A DNA stretch of 64,000 nt from Pseudoduganella namucuonensis. GTDB lineage: Bacteria > Pseudomonadota > Gammaproteobacteria > Burkholderiales > Burkholderiaceae_D. Numbering within the stretch: position 1 is the first letter of the stretch; each line of letters begins with the position of its first letter. Below, piece by piece: positions 1-8,856 of this stretch. A program made the position numbers and the translations under genes. The notes below the pieces were generated by a model. It was not told where the DNA came from. It did no database searches and worked only from the letters and a program-made list of their open reading frames with translations. The stretch lies in contig NZ_FPBO01000009.1 of assembly GCF_900116645.1 (NCBI RefSeq), forward strand, positions 160,101 through 224,100, in the 5' to 3' direction.

Positions 1-2738
1 TCGGGCAGCGGCGCGAGGTATCCCACCGCCACCATCATCAGACCCGCGCCGATGAAGGAGACGATGCGCGCCACGCTGCCGGCGTTGCTCAGGTCCAGCA
101 TGAACAGCTTGAACACCACGAGCGCCACCAGGGACGCGCCCATGCACCATGCCATGCGCCAGCCCCGCCGCGCGGCGGCGCGCATCAGCAGCAGGGCGCT
201 GGCGCTCCACACCAGCGACAGCATCGCCTGCACGAACTGGGAGGCCATCAGCGTGTCGAAGCGGTAGGGCATGTCCATGTAGTTCGCCACGCTGCGCAGC
301 AGGATCAGGTTGAACCACAGGTAGACGGCGCATCCCGCCGCCGCCCGCGCCACCTGTGAAGGCTGCCGCGCGGCGGGATGCATGCGGTGGCACGCCGCGC
401 AGAGCAGCAGTGCGAAGCCGGTGGTGATATCCAGCGGGTTCAATAGCGGCAGGTAAGGCAGCGGCGCCATGGTTCCGTTGTGGATCAGGTTCCAGTAGCC
501 GGCCAGCAGCGCGAGCCAGGCGGCGCCGGCGGGCAGCACGTGGCTCGTGTGCCACGCGGCCAGCGGATGCACGGGCCAGGCGTCGCGGCGGGCTCGCCCC
601 AGCAGCCACGCCAGCGCCCCCGTCATGGCCCAGGCGGGGACGTAGCGGGACCAGCCGCCAAGCTCTCCATCCGCTCCTTCCAACAGCGCCAGCCGCATCG
701 CGCCGGCCGGGTGCATCCAGAGCGTGACCGCTTGGTTCAGCACGGGCCAGATCATCAGCCAGGGCACGGCGATCCTCAGCATGTGCGTTGCCCGCATGGC
801 GGGGAGGGGCAAGTGAATGCCAGCCTTGCCGGAACAATGCTGCACATATTCCGCCGCGGCCCAGACACCGCCGAAGGCGCTCCATGCGAGCCAGCCGGGC
901 ATGAATCCCGAGCGATACAGGATGGCCAGCATTGCGACGCTGAGCAACGCCTGCACCAGCCATACGGGTGCGGACAGCCAGCGCAGCGCGGGCCACGCGC
1001 AGGCCCGGGACAATGGCTGCACGGCGGCGGCCAGCAATCCAGCCAGCAGGGCATGGAAAGCGAATTGTGGGCGGAGGTCGAACAGGCCGGCAGCGCCCGG
1101 GTGGTTCGTGCCCAGCCAGTGTGCGATGGCCGTGAGCGCGGGGCCATACCAGGCCAGGCCAACCAGCGGCAGCATCCGGACGGCGATCGCCGCGTGTGCG
1201 GGTTCATTGTCTGCGCCGGCTTGGCGCTGGAAGTTCAGCGCGGTGATGAACAGGGCGGTGGCCAGCAGCAGGGCGCTTGGAATGGGACCCGCGAACAGCC
1301 CGCCGGTGGAGGCGAACAGGAATTGATCCGCAACGAAGGACACCCATGCGCCGGCCTGCACCAGCAAGCCGAAGCCCCGGGCCAGCCAGCTGCGCTGGCG
1401 CAGTCCCATCCAGACGATGCCCGCGCCCTCCAGCCCCCAGGCGGCGGTGATCCAGTGCCCGTCCAGCGCGTAGGGGATGGAGAGGGTGCCGAACACCACG
1501 CCCAGCGCGAGGAAGCTTTCGGCCAGCAGGCGCGCGGTGGCGCCCATGCGGCGCCACACCAGCAGCGCGAGCGCGGTGTAGGCCAGCCCCAGCGCCAGGG
1601 TGGAATAGGCCAGGCCGAAGGGCATATCCATGACCAGCCGGTACTGGATGCCCGCCGCCAGCAACGGCGCGCCGAACACCAGCGAGCCGTCGACGTAATG
1701 TCCCAGCCTTGGCGCGTCCCGCCGCGCGTGGAAAACGGCGATGGCGATGTACAGCAGCAGGAACAGCGCGAGGAATAGTTGCGACGACAGGTAGTGCTCC
1801 GGCCGATAGCGTAGTACGCCCCAACCGGCGCCGATGGCGAAGGTGAAGAACATACCGAACAGGTTCAGCACGCGCCAGGACTTTTTCGCGGCGATGGCGA
1901 CGATGCCGGCGTTGAGTATCGCGCAGTAGGAGAACAGCGTGATGTGGCTGCCCTCGCCGGTGGAGACGAGGACGGGCGCCGCGAAGCCGCCCGCGATGCC
2001 GAAGAAGGCCAGCCAGAACGCGTCCTGCATCACGGCGAGCGCGCAGGTGAGGGCGACCAGGGCGATCAGTATCGCGAAGGCCAGGCCGCCGGGAATCAGG
2101 TGATAGGCGCGGAAGGCCGAGAACGTGACTAGCATGAGAATGCCGATGGCCATGCCCTGCACCGGGAGGCTGATGCCGGGGCGGCTGGAGCGTATGCGCC
2201 AGCCCCAGGCCAGCAGGGCCATGTCGGCGGCCGCGATGGAGGCGAGGCGCAGTTCGATCGGCACCTGGGTGTGGGCGGCGGCGTATTTGAGCAGGAAGCC
2301 GATGCCGAGGAACAGCACCAGCAGGCCCACCCGCGCCACCAGGTTGCCGCCGAATAGCCATTGCCTCACGCCGGCGACCCAGCTGGAGGGGGCGCCACCG
2401 GCGGCCGGCGGCGCGGCGGGTGGCTTGGGCGCCGAAGGCCTGTCCTGCGCGCGGTGGAGCGCTGGCTCGGCTCCGGTGGTGGATGCCGCGGAAGGCCGCG
2501 TTGGCGCGTCACCAACGGCGTTGGCGCCGGCCGGCGGCGTGGCGCGGGCGCTCGCTCCACCGGGCGCCTCTTGCGCCGTCCGCGCCAATAGCTCGGCGAG
2601 CCTGTCGCGCAAGCGCGCCAGTTCGCCCTCGTGACGAAGGGCCATGCCGCGCGCTTTGTTCGCCACGTTGAGGCAGACGATCGGCATCGCGATGACGTAC
2701 GCGAAGGCGATCAGCGCCATGAATATGAAACCGTCCAT
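1..2738 (-). CDS. DUF2339 multi-pass membrane protein (partial, C-terminus beyond window)
   Basis: An open minus-strand frame runs from an ATG at 2738 to the window edge without a stop, giving at least 912 codons. AGGGAG sits a few bases before the ATG. The N-terminus is one membrane helix (MDGFIFMALIAFAYVIAMP), followed by a short charged helix (about residues 30-50), an Ala/Pro/Gly-rich linker to about residue 95, and then a near-continuous series of hydrophobic segments, probably more than 20. The motif GIGFLLKYAAAHTQVP at the first core helix and the closing region SFIGAGLMMVAVGYL are typical of DUF2339 inner-membrane proteins, which are usually 850-1000 aa, so only a small tail is missing. 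The function of the family is not established; a transport or envelope role is inference. It is divergent from the HTH gene at 2869. Confidence 0.85.
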   Translation of the reverse strand, partial: MDGFIFMALIAFAYVIAMPIVCLNVANKARGMALRHEGELARLRDRLAELLARTAQEAPGGASARATPPAGANAVGDAPTRPSAASTTGAEPALHRAQDRPSAPKPPAAPPAAGGAPSSWVAGVRQWLFGGNLVARVGLLVLFLGIGFLLKYAAAHTQVPIELRLASIAAADMALLAWGWRIRSSRPGISLPVQGMAIGILMLVTFSAFRAYHLIPGGLAFAILIALVALTCALAVMQDAFWLAFFGIAGGFAAPVLVSTGEGSHITLFSYCAILNAGIVAIAAKKSWRVLNLFGMFFTFAIGAGWGVLRYRPEHYLSSQLFLALFLLLYIAIAVFHARRDAPRLGHYVDGSLVFGAPLLAAGIQYRLVMDMPFGLAYSTLALGLAYTALALLVWRRMGATARLLAESFLALGVVFGTLSIPYALDGHWITAAWGLEGAGIVWMGLRQRSWLARGFGLLVQAGAWVSFVADQFLFASTGGLFAGPIPSALLLATALFITALNFQRQAGADNEPAHAAIAVRMLPLVGLAWYGPALTAIAHWLGTNHPGAAGLFDLRPQFAFHALLAGLLAAAVQPLSRACAWPALRWLSAPVWLVQALLSVAMLAILYRSGFMPGWLAWSAFGGVWAAAEYVQHCSGKAGIHLPLPAMRATHMLRIAVPWLMIWPVLNQAVTLWMHPAGAMRLALLEGADGELGGWSRYVPAWAMTGALAWLLGRARRDAWPVHPLAAWHTSHVLPAGAAWLALLAGYWNLIHNGTMAPLPYLPLLNPLDITTGFALLLCAACHRMHPAARQPSQVARAAAGCAVYLWFNLILLRSVANYMDMPYRFDTLMASQFVQAMLSLVWSASALLLMRAAARRGWRMAWCMGASLVALVVFKLFMLDLSNAGSVARIVSFIGAGLMMVAVGYLAPLP

Positions 2739-2829
2739 TCCAGTCTCCCTGTTTTGAGAATGACGCATCATCGCGCCGAAAACAGGGAAATGCGCGCGTC
2801 ACGCTACCAGTTTCGCTAGAAGTACTGAT

Positions 2830-2848
2830 AGTATTAACTTTTGATACT
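2830..2848. promoter_or_regulatory. Imperfect inverted repeat in the divergent promoter region
   Basis: AGTATTA and TGATACT form an imperfect inverted repeat (one mismatch) with a 5-base spacer, in the 130-base gap between the divergent DUF2339 and HTH genes, about 20 bases before the HTH start. It could be an autoregulatory operator for the HTH protein. No experimental support. Confidence 0.3.
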
Positions 2849-2868
2849 TCAATGCCAGAACCACCACC

Positions 2869-3600
2869 ATGTCCAACACCAGCCTCATGATCGACGCACT
2901 GAAACGGCAGTTGAAGGCCCGCTCCATCACGTACGCCGAACTGGCCCGCCGCATCGGCCTGTCCGAGCCCAGCGTGAAGCGCATGTTCGCGCTGCGCCAT
3001 TTCACGCTGGAGCGGCTGGAACAGGTGCTGGACGCGATAGGCATGGATTTCGCCGAGCTGGCCCAGGCGGCGACGGACGCGCCCCAGCTGATCGCGCAGC
3101 TGACGTACGCGCAGGAGAAGGAGATCATCGAGGACACCAAGCTGCTGGTGGTGGCGGTGGCGGCGCTGAACCTGATCCCGCTGGAGCAGATCGTGGCGGC
3201 CTACCGCATCACCGAGGCCGAGGCGGTGAAGTGCCTGCTGCGGCTGGACCGGATAGGCTTCCTGACGCTGTTGCCGAACAACCGCGTCAAGCTGCTGGTG
3301 GCGCGCACCTTCAGCTGGATACCGAACGGCCCGATCCAGACCTGGTTCCGGCAGGAGGCGTACGGCGACTACCTCGACACGCGCTTCGCCGGCAGCCACG
3401 AGGTGATGCGGCTGGTGAGCGTGATGCTGTCGCCGCGCTCGACCAAGGCGCTGCTGGAGCGCTTGCGGCAGGTGGCGGACGAGTTCTCGCAGCAGCACCA
3501 GGACGACGCCAGGCTGCCCTACGAGCAGCGCCACTCGATCACCTTCCTGCTGGCGGCGCGGCCGTGGATGCCGACGACGTTCAAGGCGCTGATGCGCTAG
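2869..3600 (+). CDS. XRE-like helix-turn-helix transcriptional regulator
   Basis: A 243-aa soluble protein. Residues about 8-60 form a Cro/CI-type helix-turn-helix (ITYAELARRIGLSEPSVKRM) followed by LERLEQVLDAIGMDFAELA, the usual fourth and fifth helices of an XRE fold. The remaining 180 residues are helical, may carry a winged-helix-like segment (ITEAEAVKCLLRLDRIGFL), and match no sensor domain I recognise. The gene is divergent from the DUF2339 gene and precedes the transporter-acyltransferase gene by 62 bases; whether it controls either is unknown. This architecture (XRE head, long uncharacterised tail) is common in Burkholderiales and Gammaproteobacteria. Confidence 0.85.
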   Translation: MSNTSLMIDALKRQLKARSITYAELARRIGLSEPSVKRMFALRHFTLERLEQVLDAIGMDFAELAQAATDAPQLIAQLTYAQEKEIIEDTKLLVVAVAALNLIPLEQIVAAYRITEAEAVKCLLRLDRIGFLTLLPNNRVKLLVARTFSWIPNGPIQTWFRQEAYGDYLDTRFAGSHEVMRLVSVMLSPRSTKALLERLRQVADEFSQQHQDDARLPYEQRHSITFLLAARPWMPTTFKALMR

Positions 3601-3662
3601 GTTGTGGTGATCCGGTTACTAATGTATTTTGTCAATATTCCACTTTTGCAAAGAGCACAAAC

Positions 3663-5549
3663 ATGAGCAAGCCCAGCCAGTTCTCATTGCTGACGCAACG
3701 CCGCTTCGCCCCGTTCTTCTGGGTGCAGTTCCTCGGCGCCTTCAACGACAACCTGTTCAAGACGGCGCTGATGGTGATCCTGGCCTTCGAGGCCGCGAGC
3801 TGGACGTCGATGTCGGCGTCCACCGTCACCAACCTGATCCCCGGCCTGTTCATCCTGCCGTACGTGGTGTTCTCCGCCACCGCCGGCCAGATCGCGGACA
3901 AGTTCGAGAAGGCCGGCCTGTCGCGCCTGGTGAAGTGGCTGGAGGTGGCCATCATGCTGATGGCCGGCCTGGGCTGGATGACGCACACCCTGTGGCTGCT
4001 GATCGCGGCGGTGGTCGGCATGGGCATGCACTCCACGCTGTTCGGCCCCGTCAAGTACGCCTACCTGCCGCAGCAGCTCAAGCCCGAGGAACTCATGGGC
4101 GGCAACGGCGTGATCGAGATGGGCACCTTCGTCGGCATCCTGCTGGGCCAGGTGCTGGGCGCGGTGCTGGTGGCGTACAAGGGCATCGGCATCGAGCTGG
4201 TGGCCGGCGCCACGGTCGCGGTGGCGGTCATCGGCCTGCTGGCCAGCTACCGCATTCCGCTCACGCCCGCGCCGGCGCCGGACCTGCGCATCAACTGGAA
4301 CCCGGTCACCGAGACGCTGCGCAACATCGGCCACTCGGCCAAGAACCGCACGGTGTTCCTGTCCATGCTGGGCAACTCGTGGTTCTGGTTCTACGGCGCG
4401 CTGATCCTGGCGCAGTTCCCCGTCTACGCCAAGGACTATCTGCACGGCGACCATAGCGTGTTCGTGCTGCTGCTGACGGTATTCTCGCTCGGCGTGGGCA
4501 CCGGCTCGCTGCTGTGCGAGAAGCTGTCCGGCCACAAGGTGGAGATCGGGCTGGTGCCGTTCGGCTCCATCGGCCTGTCGCTGTTCGGCGTGGACCTGTA
4601 CTTCGCCAGCCAGGGCTACCTGAACACGGAGGCGGTGGCCTGGCTGGGCTTCCTGGCGCAGGCCGGCGCGCTGCGCATCCTGTTCGACGTGGTGATGATC
4701 GGCGTGTTCGGCGGCTTCTTCATCGTGCCGCTGTTCGCGCTGATCCAGATCCGCTGCGAGGCGGCGCACCTGTCGCGCACCATCGCCGGCATGAACATCC
4801 TGAACGCACTGTTCATGGTGGCCGCCACCGGCGTGGCCATCGCGCTGCTGGGGCAGGGCTTCACCATCCCCGAGCTGTTCCTCACCACCGCCATCCTGAA
4901 CGCGGTGGTGGCGGTATACATCTTCTCGCTGGTGCCCGAATTCCTGATGCGCTTCCTGGCCTGGATGCTGATCCACACCATCCACCGCGTGAAGACCATC
5001 GACGCCGACCGCATCCCCGAGAGCGGCCCGGCGGTCCTGGTCTGCAACCACGTCAGCTACGTCGACGCCATCGTGATCGGCGCGGCCAGCCCGCGCCCGA
5101 TCCGTTTCGTGATGGACCACCGCATCTTCAAGATGCCGCTGCTGGGCTGGATCTTCCGCACCGCGAAGGCGATCCCGATCGCGCCGGCCAAGGAGGACCC
5201 GTGGCTGATGGAGAAGGCCTTCGTCGACATCGCGCAGGCGCTGCACGAGGGGGACCTGGTGTGCATCTTCCCCGAGGGGCGGCTGACGACCACGGGCGAG
5301 ATGAACGAGTTCAAGGGCGGCATCACCAAGATCGTCGAGCGCAGCAAGGTGCCGGTGATACCGATGGCGCTGCGCGGCCTGTGGGGGCATTTGCTGAGCC
5401 GCAGCCAGGACAATGTGTTCGAGCGCGCCTTCCGCAAGGGCTGGCGTTCCAGCCTGGCGCTGGCCGTGGGCCAGCCGGTGGCGGCCGACCATGTGACGCC
5501 GGAGCTGCTGCGCGCGCAGGTGGCGGAGTTGCGGGGAGACTGGAAGTAG
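3663..5549 (+). CDS. LplT-like MFS transporter fused to 1-acyl-glycerophosphate acyltransferase
   Basis: A 628-aa fusion. I start it at the ATG at 3663 (AAAGAG 7 bases upstream); the frame is open further upstream but there it overlaps the HTH gene. Residues 1-400 are a 12-helix MFS domain with the LplT signature FLGAFNDNLFKTAL and a central GPVKYAYLPQQL. Residues about 430-628 are a PlsC-type acyltransferase with the HX4D motif in NHVSYVDA and the substrate-binding FPEGRLTTTGE. In Escherichia coli, LplT flips lysophospholipids inward and the separate Aas protein re-acylates them; here transport and acyl transfer share one polypeptide. The acyl-ACP synthetase domain that normally completes Aas is absent, so the acyl donor must come from elsewhere. 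Inferred role: lysophospholipid salvage at the inner membrane. Confidence 0.9.
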   Translation: MSKPSQFSLLTQRRFAPFFWVQFLGAFNDNLFKTALMVILAFEAASWTSMSASTVTNLIPGLFILPYVVFSATAGQIADKFEKAGLSRLVKWLEVAIMLMAGLGWMTHTLWLLIAAVVGMGMHSTLFGPVKYAYLPQQLKPEELMGGNGVIEMGTFVGILLGQVLGAVLVAYKGIGIELVAGATVAVAVIGLLASYRIPLTPAPAPDLRINWNPVTETLRNIGHSAKNRTVFLSMLGNSWFWFYGALILAQFPVYAKDYLHGDHSVFVLLLTVFSLGVGTGSLLCEKLSGHKVEIGLVPFGSIGLSLFGVDLYFASQGYLNTEAVAWLGFLAQAGALRILFDVVMIGVFGGFFIVPLFALIQIRCEAAHLSRTIAGMNILNALFMVAATGVAIALLGQGFTIPELFLTTAILNAVVAVYIFSLVPEFLMRFLAWMLIHTIHRVKTIDADRIPESGPAVLVCNHVSYVDAIVIGAASPRPIRFVMDHRIFKMPLLGWIFRTAKAIPIAPAKEDPWLMEKAFVDIAQALHEGDLVCIFPEGRLTTTGEMNEFKGGITKIVERSKVPVIPMALRGLWGHLLSRSQDNVFERAFRKGWRSSLALAVGQPVAADHVTPELLRAQVAELRGDWK

Positions 5550-5573
5550 GGGGGATTCCGGCGTCATCGCCCA

Positions 5574-5639
5574 GGGGACGGACCCGCGATCCGGGTCCCG
5601 TGCCTTTGCGGCGGCTGATGGCGCGATGGGTCTGTCCCC
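5574..5639. repeat. Inverted repeat of the GGGG-N-CAGACCC type (variant copy)
   Basis: GGGGACGGACCC (5574-5585) and GGGTCTGTCCCC (5628-5639) are near-complementary arms with a 42-base spacer, lying between two convergent genes. The right arm continues as CTGTCCCCGGTTTTA, a string found again at 35312-35326. It is related in pattern to the tighter palindromes at 26770, 39412 and 56958. It may act as a terminator for both flanking genes. Confidence 0.5.
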
Positions 5640-5654
5640 GGTTTTACGGCGCCT

Positions 5655-7163
5655 TCACGCGGCCTGGCGGCCCTTGTCCGCCAGGCGCAGCAGGTCGTCG
5701 AAGTCCACCGGCTTGATCAGGTGGCAGTCGAAGCCCGCGTCCAGGGTGCGGCGGCGGGCGTCGTTCTGGCCCCAGCCGGTCAGCGCCACCATCAGGATGT
5801 GCTCCGCGCCGGGATGCTGGCGTATCAGCCGCGCGGCCTCGTAGCCGTCCATGCCGGGCATGCCCAGGTCCATCACGATCAGGTCCGGCGGCACCTCGGT
5901 GGCGGCGGCCACCGCCGCATAGCCATCGTAGGCGGTGCCCACATCGAAGTTCTCCATCTTGAACAACTCGCCCAGCGAATCGGCGGCGTCGCGGTTGTCG
6001 TCCACCACCAGCACGCGGCCCTTGCGGTCGCGCGCCGGCTGCGCGGCCCGCGCGCACGGCGCCGCGGCGGGCGTCTGCTCCGGCAGCGGCAAGCGGATCA
6101 CGAACTCGCTGCCCTTGCCGGCGCCCTCGCTGTAGGCCTCCACCGAGCCGCCGTGCATCTGCGCGAACTGGCGCGCCAGGCTCAGGCCGATGCCCAGGCC
6201 GCTGGAGATCTGCCCGCTGACGGTGCGGCTTTGCTCGAACATGTTGAAGATGGTGGGGATGGCCTCCGCGTCCAGGCCGATGCCGCTGTCGCGGATGGAC
6301 ACGCACATGTCGTGGCCGTCGCGCCAGGCGCGCACGCCCACCTGGCCGCCCTGCGGCGTGAATTTGATGGCGTTCGACAGGATGTTGGAATAGATCTGCA
6401 CCACGCGCGCGTAGTCGGCGTCCAGGTACAGGGTTTCACCGGGCAGGTCCTGGTCCAGGCGGATGCGCTTGGCGATGGCGGACTGCATGCACAGTTCGAT
6501 CACATGGCGCATCACCTCGCCGAACACCACCGGCTGGCGCTGCAGCTGGATCTTGCCGCTGGTGATGCGGGCCACGTCCAGCAGGTCGTCCACCAGCCGC
6601 GTCAGGTGCACCACCTGGCGCTCGACCACGTCCTTGATGCGGGCCGCCGGCTCCGAGTGCGGGAACAGCTGCGTGAGCAGCTTGGCCGAGGTGCGGATCG
6701 GCGCCAGCGGGTTGCGCAGTTCGTGGCCCAGGCTGGCGAGGAACTCGTCCTTGCGGCGGTTGGCCTCGCGCACCTGGTACTGCTTGTCGCGCGCGCGCAG
6801 CATGGCCTGCACGGCGGCGATCAGGGTCACCGTGCGCACCGGCCGCTCCAGCAGCGTGAGATTGCCCAGGTCGACCACGGCGCAGCGCACCATCAGCGAG
6901 TCGCCGCCCTTGTGGGTGAGCAGCAGCACGGGCAGGTCGGACCACTCGGGCTGGCAGGACACGTAGTCGCTCAGCATGCGGTAGCCGCTGGCCGACAGCG
7001 CCTCCTCCACCGTCACCAGCGCGCCGGCGCCCAGTGCCAATTGCTCGCGCAGCTCGTTCACCGTCTCGCACACGTGGCTGTCGATGTGCGCCATGCCCAG
7101 TACTTTCCCGGTGAGGGCCGCGTTCTGGCCCGCCGGCGCATAGATGAGGATGCGCTTTTCCAT
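5655..7163 (-). CDS. Hybrid sensor histidine kinase with N-terminal pseudo-receiver and C-terminal receiver
   Basis: A 502-aa cytoplasmic hybrid kinase. Residues 1-125 have a receiver-like fold, but the usual phospho-acceptor aspartate strand reads GALVTVEEAL and the conserved KP reads ERPV, so this domain probably cannot be phosphorylated. HisKA follows (about 140-205, H-box SLGHELRNPLAPI), then HATPase_c (N-box SNILSNAIKFTP, G1 IRDSGIGLD, G2 GLGIGLSLARQF, to about 365). A canonical receiver ends the protein (about 380-500; VLVVDDNRDAAD, VMDLGMPGMDGYEAA, LTGWG, KPVDF). No membrane helix or PAS domain is present, so the input is intracellular. It lies 10 bases downstream of the KaiC-like gene on the same strand, which makes the ATPase its likely partner. 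Confidence 0.9.
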   Translation of the reverse strand: MEKRILIYAPAGQNAALTGKVLGMAHIDSHVCETVNELREQLALGAGALVTVEEALSASGYRMLSDYVSCQPEWSDLPVLLLTHKGGDSLMVRCAVVDLGNLTLLERPVRTVTLIAAVQAMLRARDKQYQVREANRRKDEFLASLGHELRNPLAPIRTSAKLLTQLFPHSEPAARIKDVVERQVVHLTRLVDDLLDVARITSGKIQLQRQPVVFGEVMRHVIELCMQSAIAKRIRLDQDLPGETLYLDADYARVVQIYSNILSNAIKFTPQGGQVGVRAWRDGHDMCVSIRDSGIGLDAEAIPTIFNMFEQSRTVSGQISSGLGIGLSLARQFAQMHGGSVEAYSEGAGKGSEFVIRLPLPEQTPAAAPCARAAQPARDRKGRVLVVDDNRDAADSLGELFKMENFDVGTAYDGYAAVAAATEVPPDLIVMDLGMPGMDGYEAARLIRQHPGAEHILMVALTGWGQNDARRRTLDAGFDCHLIKPVDFDDLLRLADKGRQAA

Positions 7164-7173
7164 GGCGCCCGCC

Positions 7174-8673
7174 TTACGCCGCCGCTCCGCCCGCCGCGGC
7201 CGGGGGGGCCGGGGCGTGGGTGGGCAGGCCGGTCAGCACGCCGTGGAAGCCGGACAACACCTCGCCCACGCGCGGGCCGCCGACGCCGATGCTGAAGCGG
7301 CGCAGCGTGCGCTCATGGGCGCTGCCGCGCTTCTTGAACACGGAAATGGCCTGCCGCACCTCGCCCTCGGCCTCGAAGTAGCGCATCATGATGATGTTGT
7401 CGGCCAGGTAGCTGGCGTCGATCGAGGTCGATATGTTGCCGCCGATCAGGCCCGCCTGCACGCCCACCACGATGGCCACCACGCCGCGCTGGCCCAGATA
7501 CGTCAGCAGTTCGTGCAGATAGGTGGTCATGAAACGCTCGTCCGGCACCGCGTTCATGTAGCCGTTCAGGCTGTCGATGACGATGATGCGCGCGCCGGCG
7601 CCGGCCGCGTCCGCCACGGCCTGCGTGAACTGGCCCGGGGTCAGCTCGGCCGGATCGACCTGCTGCACCGTCAGCAGGTCCCGCTCGATGGCCGGCCGCA
7701 GGGGCAGGCCCAGGCCCTCGGAGCGGTTCAGCATGTTGTTGCGCGCCTCCTCGAACAGGAACATCGCGCAGCGTTCGCCGCGCCGCGTGGCGGCCCAGAC
7801 GAATTGCGCCGCGACGGTGGACTTGCCGCAGCCCGGCGGCCCGGCGATCAGGGTGCTCATGCCTTCCTCCAGGCCGCCGCCCAGCAGCGCGTCGAGCTCG
7901 GGCAACCCGCTGGAGAGCTGGCGGAGCGCGCCGTCGCCGCGGGTGTCGGCCGCCACCAGGCGCGGGAACACCTTCAGGCCGCCGTGCAGGATGCGGTAGT
8001 CGTGCGAGCCGCCGCGGAAGGCGATGCCGCGGTACTTCACCACGCGCAGGCGGCGCCGCTCGTTGCCGTAGGACTGGCCGGCCAAGTCCAGCGTGATCAC
8101 GCCGTGCGCCACGCTGCGCACCTGCAGGTCGGTGCTGAGGGCGGTGCGGTCGTCCAGGAAGATGGTGGTGCAGTTGCGGCTGGCCAGGTACTGCTTCAGC
8201 GCCAGCACCTGGCGCCGGTAGCGCAACGGGCTTTCGGCCAGCAACTGCAGCTCGGACAGCGAATCGAGCACCACCCGCGTGGGCCGGTACTTCTCGACGG
8301 CGGCCAGGATGCGCTGGGTGGTGGTGCCCAGTTCGATCTCGGACGGGTGGAAGATCGAATACTGCTGCTCGGGATCGAGCGCGCTCTGGTCCGGGATGAT
8401 CTCCTCGATGTGGATGCCGGCCATGTCCCAGCCGTGCGAACTGGCCACCGAGCCCAGCTCGATCGAGGTCTCCGCCAGCGTGATGTACAGCACCGATTCG
8501 CCCTGGCGCACGCCCTCGTTCAGGAACTGCAGCGCCAGCGTGGTTTTGCCGGTGCCGGGCTCGCCCTCGACGAGGTAGAGGCGGTCGCGCGTCAGGCCTC
8601 CGGCCAGGATGTCGTCCAGGCCGGAAACACCCGATGAGAGGAAACGGCCGCTGTCGCTGTTCTGTGATTCCAT
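7174..8673 (-). CDS. KaiC-like tandem RecA-type ATPase
   Basis: A 499-aa protein with two RecA/KaiC domains. Domain 1 (about 15-245) begins SGLDDILAGGLTRD and has Walker A GEPGTGKTTL; domain 2 (about 255-480) begins GLPELDALLGGGLEEG with Walker A GPPGCGKST. The catalytic carboxylate pair is intact in domain 2 (FLFEEARNN) but reads LAETS in domain 1, so the two halves may differ in hydrolysis. The layout is that of KaiC but the protein lacks the cyanobacterial C-terminal tail, and no kaiA or kaiB is nearby. It is the first gene of a two-gene operon with the hybrid kinase. In proteobacteria such pairs are annotated as circadian-clock-like or signalling ATPases; a clock function here is not implied. 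Confidence 0.9.
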   Translation of the reverse strand: MESQNSDSGRFLSSGVSGLDDILAGGLTRDRLYLVEGEPGTGKTTLALQFLNEGVRQGESVLYITLAETSIELGSVASSHGWDMAGIHIEEIIPDQSALDPEQQYSIFHPSEIELGTTTQRILAAVEKYRPTRVVLDSLSELQLLAESPLRYRRQVLALKQYLASRNCTTIFLDDRTALSTDLQVRSVAHGVITLDLAGQSYGNERRRLRVVKYRGIAFRGGSHDYRILHGGLKVFPRLVAADTRGDGALRQLSSGLPELDALLGGGLEEGMSTLIAGPPGCGKSTVAAQFVWAATRRGERCAMFLFEEARNNMLNRSEGLGLPLRPAIERDLLTVQQVDPAELTPGQFTQAVADAAGAGARIIVIDSLNGYMNAVPDERFMTTYLHELLTYLGQRGVVAIVVGVQAGLIGGNISTSIDASYLADNIIMMRYFEAEGEVRQAISVFKKRGSAHERTLRRFSIGVGGPRVGEVLSGFHGVLTGLPTHAPAPPAAAGGAAA

Positions 8674-8758
8674 GATGCTGGGTCCTGGGAAAGTATGTCC
8701 TGTCGATAATAACCCAAGTCAAAAACACAGCATTTTCTGTAGACTTTTTGTATCGATT

Positions 8759-8775
8759 TGTAGCTGTTCGCTACA
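8759..8775. promoter_or_regulatory. Short inverted repeat upstream of the KaiC-like gene
   Basis: TGTAGC and GCTACA form a perfect 6-base inverted repeat with a 5-base loop in the AT-rich divergent region between the KaiC-like gene and the lipoprotein gene. It could be an operator or a small hairpin. Confidence 0.25.
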
Positions 8776-8856
8776 TATAAATGGTTACAACAATGACGGT
8801 TGCGGCGCGGCTGCGTTTTTTACAATATGCGCTCTTACACAAACCGGATGAATGCT

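Noticed and set aside
1204..2361. 385-codon minus-strand frame
   Set aside because: Out of frame with the DUF2339 gene, which explains this stretch as one continuous membrane protein.
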